From DATAEK01 sp036258055 (GTDB taxonomy: Bacteria > Acidobacteriota > Vicinamibacteria > Vicinamibacterales > 2-12-FULL-66-21), in contig DATAEK010000029.1 in assembly GCA_036258055.1 (NCBI GenBank), forward strand, positions 1 through 64,000: a stretch of 64,000 bases of DNA, given 5' to 3'. This document shows, in pieces, positions 8,782 to 15,309 of this stretch (the stretch's first letter is position 1; the number at the start of each line of letters is the position of its first letter). Made by a program: the position numbers and the translations under genes. The notes below the pieces were generated by a model. The model searched no databases. It was not told the DNA's origin and saw only the letters and a program-made list of their open reading frames with translations.

Positions 8782-9933
8782 TCACCTCCCAGATGCGGGC
8801 CCTTCGACCGCATGAACATGACGTTGCCTTGTGAATGACTCGCCTTCATTACCCACAACTCGGTCCGGACCGAGCGGCGCGTAGGCACTCGCACATTCCT
8901 GCACGAGCGAGGGCCCGAACCAGCGCTCTGCCTCGTAAACGTTGTGCGCCCGACAGCGCAGCTCCAGATTCTCAGCCACGGTCTTCCCACCTCTGGCGAA
9001 CGGCACGACGTGATGAAACTCGAGGAAGCCGCACTCCGAGCAGCGACCGTTCGTCCCGACGAACGCACACTGTCCATTGTCGCGTGCCCAGACCACCCGC
9101 TTGATCGAGGCAGGGATGTGGCGGGTGTCGGTTTTCGAAGGACGTGACGGCCGCGCTCGGGTCGCGACGGCCAGCTTTGTTCTCTCGCGTTCCTTTAACA
9201 GGAGAGTCAACGCGCGATCGAAGATCGCAGGCAGATCACTACGTGGTATGGAATGCCGCATCAAGTCCTGCACTCGGCGCAACTTGTCATAGGTGTCGCG
9301 GGATACGGTGAACTGCACCTTGTAACGTTCGGGCGCCAGTGGAATCACGACTGCAGGCCGATTCGAAGTCCTGCGATCGATTGGAGTCGGCGAAGAGCAA
9401 CTCGACGCGGCCTCGTCGATTGGGCGCGCAGTATCAGGACTCCTGATTACGTGGGCTTCGATCGCAGGACGATGCGCCGGTGCCGGGTCGGGCAGCTTTC
9501 GGACTGAAGGCATCACCGCCGGCCGTGGATGGAGCGCCGCAACCATGTGCTCGACTTCGCGCTTGCTCTTGTGGCGCGCGGCGCCGAGTACGTGGGGGTG
9601 ATTCTCCGTCGTCAGATGGGGCGCCAGCAGTCCAATCGTTGTCAGCGTAATCAGGCCCTCGCCCAGCATCTGGAGGATGACGGGAAAGCGGCGTGACGCT
9701 CGCGCAGCCTCGATGCGTCCATATGCCGCGTGCTCAGAGAGCTGTAGTACCTGCGTGCAGTAGGTGAAGAGTGACGAGCATCCTGCGCCAAGATACAGGC
9801 GACGCGCATCGACTTCGGCCAGCAGCGCAATGAGGTGAGTAGTCGACGAACGCTCCTGCGCTGCCGCCCGAGACACTTCAGCAATGAGCTCCTGATCCGA
9901 GAGGTCCGTGAGCGATGCAATCGTCTTTGACAT
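8782..9933 (-). CDS. HNH endonuclease domain protein
   Basis: A 383-residue protein with a helical N-terminal region and a C-terminal HNH nuclease domain. The start at 9933 (MSKTIASLTDLSDQEL) is preferred over an upstream extension rich in unrelated residues. The N-terminal part (FTYCTQVLQLSEHAAYGRI, GLITLTTIGLLAPHLT) is the helical region seen in a family of HNH proteins frequent in high-GC soil bacteria. The nuclease part carries CSECGFLEFHHVVPFARGG and LRCRAHN, giving the HH...N...H metal and catalytic pattern plus cysteines. No toxin, methylase or phage gene is adjacent. It may be a stand-alone nuclease of defence or mobile-element origin; its role is unknown. Confidence 0.8.
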   Translation of the reverse strand: MSKTIASLTDLSDQELIAEVSRAAAQERSSTTHLIALLAEVDARRLYLGAGCSSLFTYCTQVLQLSEHAAYGRIEAARASRRFPVILQMLGEGLITLTTIGLLAPHLTTENHPHVLGAARHKSKREVEHMVAALHPRPAVMPSVRKLPDPAPAHRPAIEAHVIRSPDTARPIDEAASSCSSPTPIDRRTSNRPAVVIPLAPERYKVQFTVSRDTYDKLRRVQDLMRHSIPRSDLPAIFDRALTLLLKERERTKLAVATRARPSRPSKTDTRHIPASIKRVVWARDNGQCAFVGTNGRCSECGFLEFHHVVPFARGGKTVAENLELRCRAHNVYEAERWFGPSLVQECASAYAPLGPDRVVGNEGESFTRQRHVHAVEGPASGR

Positions 9934-10432
9934 GCCACCGTTGTAGCATCGCAGTTTCTGCCACTCGACGATCGCCTGTGAGGGGCGACGTTGAGATGAG
10001 GGAGGCGGCGCGCCGGACATCTCGACATCTGAGCGCACGAGCCAGGCTGTCGTGTTTATCGCGCCATCCACGCGAGGAACTCGATCGATTTCCGGTCACT
10101 GCCGATAATCCTGTCAAGTGTTTTTTGATTGTACGTGAACGCCTGATGCCACACGCGAACCTCCGCGTCATTGGTGCCGCCCGACGCCGACGTAACTGCC
10201 GCCTTTCGCACCCGGCGCGCCAGTCCATTGTTCGAGGATGCCGCATTGATGCGCGACGGGTTCGATGACGCTCGTCTCGGCGGGCGGCTGCGGAGCGGAA
10301 GACCTGGCGACCAATCCGGCTGAGCGTGTTCGTCAGGACCGATCTCAGCTCGGTCACCGGAGGCCCAGTAAATTTTCGACTCGCGCCCGATCTCGTGTCT
10401 TCGAGATAGTCGAAGATCGACGAGTCTGATCG
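9934..10432. other. 500-bp gap without a supported gene
   Basis: Open frames exist on both strands, but they are Arg/Ser-rich and composition-driven. One minus-strand frame ends in a plausible-looking peptide (RVWHQAFTYNQKTLDRI) at 10056-10150, which could be a decayed gene end; I do not recognise it. A TTTTTT run at 10123-10128 breaks the local GC richness. Confidence 0.35.
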
Positions 10433-11290
10433 CTACCGCGCGGCTGGCGGCGGGAGCCGCTCGGGAGGGATGCCGATGAGCGGCGCGATCTCGCGGAGCT
10501 TCGCTTGTACGATCTTCACGTTCCGCGGTCCCATGCGGAGGAGCTGCCGCTGCGCTGCGGGGAGCGCCTCCAGATTCGGATCGGCAAACCGGTAGACCAC
10601 GGCCTTCTGCTCCATCGCGACGTTCTCGCCAACGACGGGGGTCTTCAGCAGCTGCACGATCGCGGACTCCATCGCGGCGTCGACGGTGCCGGCCGGTCGT
10701 CCCAGCTCGTCGTAGGCCTCCTGAAGGGCCGGCTTCAGCGTGGCGTAGACCTGCGCAGCCCCGCGCGCATCGAGCGCCGCGAACGCGTCCGCATACGGGT
10801 CGTACCGACGATAACTCTCGGGCGTGATCGCGAGACCACTTGGGCCGCTGCGCGCGGCGAACGGCTGACGCGGTGCAATCGGGCGCAGCGGTTTGTACGG
10901 CGTGTCGCCGTCGCCGATGTTCACGAGCGCGAGCGTGAAGTGCCGCACGAGCTGATCGGTGGCAAGCCACGCGGCGATGGTCGGATGCGACGAGAGCTGC
11001 CCGACCAGCGTGCGCACGATGCCGTCCGTCTGGTCCAGCGGTCCGATCGGGATCCCGAGGCCGGGAACTGCAACGCTCTTCGTCTCGGGCCGCGCCGCGA
11101 CCGCCTGCTCGGTCTCCACGCGCACTGCCGGGGCCGGCGTCTGTGCTCTTCTGAGCAGGACGTAGCCAATCACCGCAATCCCCATCACGACCACGGCGAC
11201 CGCCGCGATGCGCGGGCCGTAACTCCGCCGAGTGATCAGCTCGCCGTTCGACGATGATCTGTCGAGCTGGATATCGGAGGGATCGAGCAT
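10433..11290 (-). CDS. DUF3014 domain membrane-anchored protein
   Basis: A 285-residue protein with a short cytoplasmic N-terminus, one transmembrane segment (about residues 28-46, AAVAVVVMGIAVIGYVLL) and a large extracytoplasmic domain matching DUF3014. Marker stretches are LDQTDGIVRTLVGQLSSHP, LVRHFTLALVNIGDGDTP, YRRYDPYADAFAALDA and LLKTPVVGENVAMEQKAVVYRF. The function of the family is unknown. It starts 35 bp downstream of the GT39 gene on the same strand and is probably the last gene of a unit led by the PhoP/PhoQ-like system. It may contribute to envelope maintenance, which is inference only. Confidence 0.8.
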   Translation of the reverse strand: MLDPSDIQLDRSSSNGELITRRSYGPRIAAVAVVVMGIAVIGYVLLRRAQTPAPAVRVETEQAVAARPETKSVAVPGLGIPIGPLDQTDGIVRTLVGQLSSHPTIAAWLATDQLVRHFTLALVNIGDGDTPYKPLRPIAPRQPFAARSGPSGLAITPESYRRYDPYADAFAALDARGAAQVYATLKPALQEAYDELGRPAGTVDAAMESAIVQLLKTPVVGENVAMEQKAVVYRFADPNLEALPAAQRQLLRMGPRNVKIVQAKLREIAPLIGIPPERLPPPAAR

Positions 11291-11325
11291 GGATCAGTGT
11301 AGATCACGATCAACAGGACAGGCCT

Positions 11326-12819
11326 TCAATTGAAGTGCTTGAACGACGGCCAGAGAACAACGAGTGGCGTCCTTGGACCCCGACAGATGAAGATCGGGAG
11401 CTGATTCTCGTAAGGCATGCAGTCCCCGCAATCGGTCTGGCCCACCTGCTTCACCTCGGCGAAGAGCCGATCGAGATTCGTTCGATTACGGCGGGGGAAG
11501 ATCGCCACGTCAGCGGGCCGCGATGGCGGTCCCCATAGCCAGTAATTGTTGTGACCGCTAGCGGCGACCATGCCCCGCGATCGGCCCATGAGCTCGATCG
11601 CGCCCGCCTCCCCGTAGTTGCTGGTGACGATCACCGCCCGCGAACGCTCGTCGGGTGTCAGTCGATCCCACGCGCTGCCGATCTGGTCGACGAATCGATC
11701 CCAACCCTGACGATCGGCGAAGAATTGAGGAAGGCGCCCAAGCTGCTGCCGCTCTTCTGTGCTCGGCGCCACGCCCAGCGCACGGCTGTAGCGGACGTAG
11801 CTGTCCACTGGCAGCACTGGCACGGCGAGCGGGAGGGTGGCCGCACCGGCGACGGCGAGAAGGACGAGGACGGCAGCGCGCGCGGGTGTCCCGTGCAACA
11901 CGTGCGACCACCATGCGCCACCGGCCGCGATCAGCATCGGAAACGCGGGCAACAGGTACCCGCTGCGGCTCGTGCGATTGAGGATCAGAATCGCTGCGAC
12001 GGTGAGGAAGGCGATCCCGAGCAGTCGGTACTGTCGGAACCGGTTGCCGGCGAGCAGCGCCACCAGGCCGGCCAGCCAAATCGGCAGCGCTACGGGGTGC
12101 AGGTTCATGACCTGATCCGCCAGGAACGACAACGGCGGATTGCTCTGCATCTTGTCCCGGCTGGCGTTGCGAATGAACTCGAGCGTCGGCCAGTCGTGTG
12201 TGACCTGCCAGAGCACGTGCGGCAGAAAGATGACGCCGGCGATGGCGCCTGCCAGCCAGGGACCGCGTGTCAACAACAGGCGTCTCGCGGGCGTCAGCAC
12301 AAGGCCGGCGGCGATGCCAGCGCCGAGCCACAGCACGCTGATTTTGTTCAAGAGTCCGAGACCGAGCAGAAGGCCGAGCGTGACCCAGCGTGTGTCGGTC
12401 GGCCGATCGAGGATTTCAACGAGCAGGCGCGCCGCGGCCGTCCAGAACACCACTTCGAGGATGTTCATCGAGTAGAAACTGCCGATCCCGAGCAACTCGG
12501 GCGCCATCGCGGCTGCGGCCATCGCCAGCAATTGCCCGAACGAATCCGCACCGAGCCGGCGGGCGAGGGATCCCGTCATCCACACGACGGCGGCGGTCGC
12601 GAGGGCGGCGACCGCGCGCAGGACGAGCAGCGACTCACCCGCCGCGTGACGCACCACCCACAACAGCGCCACGCACAGCGGCGGATGATCGACGTAACCC
12701 CAGGCCATCCGCCGCGTGCAGGCCAGGTAGTACAGCTCGTCGCGAAAGTAGCCGTCGCCGAACGCGGCGACGACGAGGACCGCGAACACCGCGGCGGGCA
12801 CCGCCAGGCGCATTTTCAT
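11326..12819 (-). CDS. GT39-type membrane glycosyltransferase (ArnT/PMT-like)
   Basis: A 497-residue integral membrane protein of the dolichyl-phosphate-mannose mannosyltransferase/ArnT superfamily, which moves sugars from polyprenyl-phosphate donors to lipids or proteins on the outer face of the inner membrane. GYFRDELYYLACTRRMAWG, with its acidic pair near residue 27, and YVDHPPLCVALLW form the conserved first periplasmic loop. Around ten hydrophobic helices follow (for example LLLGLGLLNKISVLWLGAG). A soluble C-terminal domain begins near residue 350. The gene lies 34 bp downstream of the histidine kinase. PhoPQ/PmrAB-type systems control arnT in enterobacteria, so the order suggests a regulated envelope modification; the acceptor is unknown. 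Confidence 0.85.
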   Translation of the reverse strand: MKMRLAVPAAVFAVLVVAAFGDGYFRDELYYLACTRRMAWGYVDHPPLCVALLWVVRHAAGESLLVLRAVAALATAAVVWMTGSLARRLGADSFGQLLAMAAAAMAPELLGIGSFYSMNILEVVFWTAAARLLVEILDRPTDTRWVTLGLLLGLGLLNKISVLWLGAGIAAGLVLTPARRLLLTRGPWLAGAIAGVIFLPHVLWQVTHDWPTLEFIRNASRDKMQSNPPLSFLADQVMNLHPVALPIWLAGLVALLAGNRFRQYRLLGIAFLTVAAILILNRTSRSGYLLPAFPMLIAAGGAWWSHVLHGTPARAAVLVLLAVAGAATLPLAVPVLPVDSYVRYSRALGVAPSTEERQQLGRLPQFFADRQGWDRFVDQIGSAWDRLTPDERSRAVIVTSNYGEAGAIELMGRSRGMVAASGHNNYWLWGPPSRPADVAIFPRRNRTNLDRLFAEVKQVGQTDCGDCMPYENQLPIFICRGPRTPLVVLWPSFKHFN

Positions 12820-12853
12820 CCGCCGTCAGTATTTCACGCGTGACGTTTGCGGT

Positions 12854-13873
12854 TTACCTTTTGCCATCGGCGATGGCGCCGGGAAGCTCGAGTGTCGCGC
12901 GCAGCCCGCCGAGCGTCGATTGATCGAGCGCGATCGACCCGCCGTACAGCTCGGCGAGATCGCGCACGATCGCCAGGCCAAGGCCGGATCCCGGCGCGGC
13001 CTCATCTGCGCGCACGCCGCGTTGCAGGACAACGTCGCGCATCGACGGTTCCAGTCCAGGGCCGTCGTCCTCCACGGCAACCGACACGAGATCGCCGTTC
13101 TGTGCCGACATCATCGTGACCCGCGATCGCGCCCACTTGCACGCGTTGTCGAGCAGATTGCCCAGCATCTCGTCGAGGTCTTCGCGCTGGCATCTGACGG
13201 CGTGAGCCGACTCGACGCGATCCTCGATGGTGATGCCGCGTCCGGCGTGAAGGCGAAGCAGCGTTCGTGACAGTCCTTCAGTCGAGGCCGCGAGCGAGGA
13301 GCGCGCACCAGACGTCGCACCGGATGCGGCCGCGCGCGCGTGCGCCAGGTGGTAGTCAATCTGCCGCCGCATCCGCTCGACCTGTTGCCCGATGGCCGCA
13401 GCGAGGTCCTTCTGACCCGCCGCGTCAGCGCGCTCGGCCTCCTGCGCGAGGACGGCCAGCGGTGTCTTCAGCCCGTGCGCCAGATCGCCGGCCTTCGCGA
13501 TCGCGCGCGTCACCATCTGCTCGCGATGTTCGAGCAACGCGTTGAGATCGTCCACCAGCGGCTGCACTTCGCTCGGGTAGGCCCCTTCGAGCCGGCGGTT
13601 GCGGCCGGCGCGCACGGCGCCCAGACGACCCCGGAGCAGGTTGAATGGCGACAGCCCGGACCGCACCTGGATCAGACCGACGACCATGAGCAGGATGGCG
13701 GCGACCGTGAGTTCGGTGCCGTGAAATTGCGCCGTCCCGTGCATGATCCGCGGGTAGGCGGGATGTCGAAGCAGAATGGCGGTGGAGACCATCAACGCCG
13801 CGGCAAACAGCCCCGCCGTCCAGAGGATGGCGCCGAGCAGCAGCCGCGCGCGCAACGACAGGAGCTGCTTCAT
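12854..13873 (-). CDS. Sensor histidine kinase, PhoQ-like
   Basis: A 339-residue inner-membrane kinase. Two transmembrane helices (about 11-34 and 55-69) enclose only about 20 periplasmic residues, far fewer than in PhoQ proper, so sensing may occur within the membrane or through a partner. The H-box is DLAHGLKTPLAVL (His near residue 134), followed by N-box MLGNLLDNACKWA and G-boxes EDDGPGLEP and GSGLGLAIVRDLAELYGG. The ATG overlaps the regulator's TGA (ATGA at 13870-13873), so the two are translationally coupled. Variants of this kinase are annotated PhoQ-like by their H-box (HGLKTPL). A small membrane peptide encoded divergently is a candidate partner. Confidence 0.88.
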   Translation of the reverse strand: MKQLLSLRARLLLGAILWTAGLFAAALMVSTAILLRHPAYPRIMHGTAQFHGTELTVAAILLMVVGLIQVRSGLSPFNLLRGRLGAVRAGRNRRLEGAYPSEVQPLVDDLNALLEHREQMVTRAIAKAGDLAHGLKTPLAVLAQEAERADAAGQKDLAAAIGQQVERMRRQIDYHLAHARAAASGATSGARSSLAASTEGLSRTLLRLHAGRGITIEDRVESAHAVRCQREDLDEMLGNLLDNACKWARSRVTMMSAQNGDLVSVAVEDDGPGLEPSMRDVVLQRGVRADEAAPGSGLGLAIVRDLAELYGGSIALDQSTLGGLRATLELPGAIADGKR

Positions 13874-14547
13874 CGCGTCTCCTCTCCCGCCGACGGCTGG
13901 ATACGATATCCAAGCCCGCGAACGGTTTCGATGAAGGAGGCGCCGAGCTTCCTCCGCAGCCGCGCGATGAAGACCTCTACGGTGTTGGAATCGCGGTCCA
14001 GATCCCGTGCGTAGATGTGCTCGCTCAGCTCACGCTGCGAGACGAGACGGTCGCTATGGTGCATCAGGTACGAGAGCACCCTGAACTCGTGGCTGGTCAC
14101 GCGTACGGCGCGGCCGTTCACCGTCACGCGCGCGGCGCGCGGATCGAGTGCGACCGGCCCGCAGCGCAACTCCGCCGTCACCTGACCGCTCGAGCGCCGA
14201 ATCAGCGCGCGAAGACGCGCGAGCACTTCCTCCATGCGGAACGGCTTGGCCACGTAGTCATCGGCGCCACCGTCGATCCCCTGCACCTTCTCGTGCCAGC
14301 TGCCCCGAGCCGTCAAGACGATCACCGGCACCGCAATTCCCGCATCACGCCATCGTCGCAGGACCGTCAGGCCGTCGATTTTCGGCAGACCGAGATCGAG
14401 GATGACGGCGTCGTACTGCTCCGTCTGGCCCAGGAAATCCGCGCGTTCGCCATCGGCGGCGCAGTCCACGGCGTATCCAGCCTCACGCAGCGCTGAGGCC
14501 AGCTGCCGCGACAACCGCGCTTCGTCTTCGACGACCAGGACCTTCAC
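13870..14547 (-). CDS. OmpR/PhoP-family response regulator
   Basis: A 225-residue regulator with a receiver domain (VKVLVVEDEARLSRQLASAL; phospho-acceptor Asp in AVILDLGLPKIDG; Lys in YVAKPFRMEE) and a winged-helix output domain (VTSHEFRVLSYLMHHSDRLV, SNTVEVFIARLRRKLG, IETVRGLGYR). The GTG at 14547 is chosen because the frame upstream is not receiver-like and family members begin with M-K-x-L-V-V-E-D. The upstream region holds a tandem CGTTCA box ten bases before a -10 element on this strand, consistent with autoregulation. The gene is coupled to the kinase gene. Confidence 0.9.
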   Translation of the reverse strand: MKVLVVEDEARLSRQLASALREAGYAVDCAADGERADFLGQTEQYDAVILDLGLPKIDGLTVLRRWRDAGIAVPVIVLTARGSWHEKVQGIDGGADDYVAKPFRMEEVLARLRALIRRSSGQVTAELRCGPVALDPRAARVTVNGRAVRVTSHEFRVLSYLMHHSDRLVSQRELSEHIYARDLDRDSNTVEVFIARLRRKLGASFIETVRGLGYRIQPSAGEETR

Positions 14548-14586
14548 AACCAGCGCTGCAAACAGGAATCGAGAGACAACACGGCA

Positions 14587-14622
14587 TTTATAACGCAGCC
14601 GGACCTGAACGGCACCTGAACG
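14587..14622 (-). promoter_or_regulatory. PhoP-box-like direct repeat and -10 of the regulator promoter
   Basis: Read on the minus strand, CGTTCA occurs at 14622-14617 and 14611-14606, separated by five bases: an 11-bp-period tandem of the kind bound by OmpR/PhoP dimers. Ten bases downstream lies TATAAA (14592-14587) as a -10 element, while the -35 position has no consensus match and is covered by the repeat. That is the classical class-II layout of PhoP-activated promoters. On the plus strand the repeat is ACCTGAACG twice. Further CGTTC half-sites face the divergent genes at 14637 and 14663. Confidence 0.65.
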
Positions 14623-14709
14623 CTCCATTCAATCGCCGTTCAGCGGCGTCTGCGTAAGCTCACGTTCTGAACCCGCACGCAGCACACGCGGTTCCGGAGG
14701 ATGCAGAAG

Positions 14710-14832
14710 ATGCGCATGAAATCGTTGGTGATCGTCCTCATCGCCGCCGCCCTGGTTGCGTCGGCGGCATTGGTGATGCGCCCGCATGGCCAGGGGATCT
14801 TCGCGAAGGTCGCGCAGATGCATGGGCGTTAA
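14710..14832 (+). CDS. Small single-pass membrane peptide (40 aa)
   Basis: A short open frame of 40 codons: a basic start (MRMKS), one hydrophobic helix (about residues 5-25), and a short basic tail ending in IFAKVAQMHGR. GGAGG at 14696-14700 is nine bases before this ATG; an ATG at 14701 touches the GGAGG and is therefore less likely. Codon third positions are GC-rich, like those of the neighbours. It is the first gene facing away from the PhoP/PhoQ-like system and is followed by a tandem repeat, a small secreted protein and two permeases. By position it resembles MgrB-type modulators of PhoQ, but it lacks cysteines and I know no family for it. Confidence 0.55.
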   Translation: MRMKSLVIVLIAAALVASAALVMRPHGQGIFAKVAQMHGR

Positions 14833-14922
14833 GGGTGCCAAAGGTGCCTGGGTGCCAAAGGTGCCAGGGTGCCGAGGGTGCCAGGGTGCCAAGGGTGCCA
14901 GGGTGCCAAAGTGCTCGGAGTG
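14831..14922. repeat. Tandem repeat, unit (A)RGGGTGCC, about ten copies
   Basis: About ten copies of an 8-9 bp unit such as AAGGGTGCC, AGGGTGCC or AAAGGTGCC. The array begins inside the stop codon of the small peptide gene and ends just before the ribosome-binding site (AAAGGAGC) of the next gene. It lies within the probable transcript and could affect mRNA structure or stability. A methionine frame runs through the repeat into the next gene, but the repeat itself is unlikely to be coding. Confidence 0.85.
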
Positions 14923-14934
14923 AAAGGAGCAATC

Positions 14935-15309
14935 ATGAGAGCGTCGATCGTCGGACTGGTAGTCGCAGTTGTGATCGGCACGGGCGTCGTCCAGGCGCAG
15001 AAGGGCCACGCTGAAGCGAGCGTGGCTGGGCGATGGACGATGGCCGTGGATTCGCCGCACGGGGCGGCGGAGATGGGGCTGACGTTGTCGCAGGACGGGA
15101 GCAAAGTCACGGGGACGTTTGCAAGCCCTCACGGCGACATGCCGGTCCAGGGCGAGTTCGCTGATGGCAACCTCAAGCTCGCGACGACATCAGAGGAGGC
15201 GGGGATAACGTTCAGCGCGAAGCTCAAAGACAAAGACACACTCACGGGCTACATCTCGAGCTCGATGGGCGACATGACCTTCACCGCCAAGCGCGTCGCC
15301 GAGAAGTAG
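14935..15309 (+). CDS. Small secreted beta-rich protein
   Basis: A 124-residue exported protein: signal peptide (MRASIVGLVVAVVIGTGVVQAQ), then a lipocalin-like run of beta strands with WTMAVDSPHGAAEMGLTLS, KVTGTFASPHGDMPVQGEF, LTGYISSSMGDMTFTAKRV. This pattern of G-x-W/GTF/G-x-I strands is frequent in small secreted proteins of Acidobacteria of unknown function. The start is fixed by AAAGGAGC four bases upstream of ATG at 14935. Its stop codon abuts the ATG of the permease, so they form one operon with the small peptide. Confidence 0.75.
   Translation: MRASIVGLVVAVVIGTGVVQAQKGHAEASVAGRWTMAVDSPHGAAEMGLTLSQDGSKVTGTFASPHGDMPVQGEFADGNLKLATTSEEAGITFSAKLKDKDTLTGYISSSMGDMTFTAKRVAEK

Noticed and set aside
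10056..10970. 304-codon minus-strand frame overlapping the DUF3014 gene
   Set aside because: It overlaps DUF3014 in another frame and is Arg/Ala-rich; only its last 40 residues look protein-like, which is not enough to call a gene.
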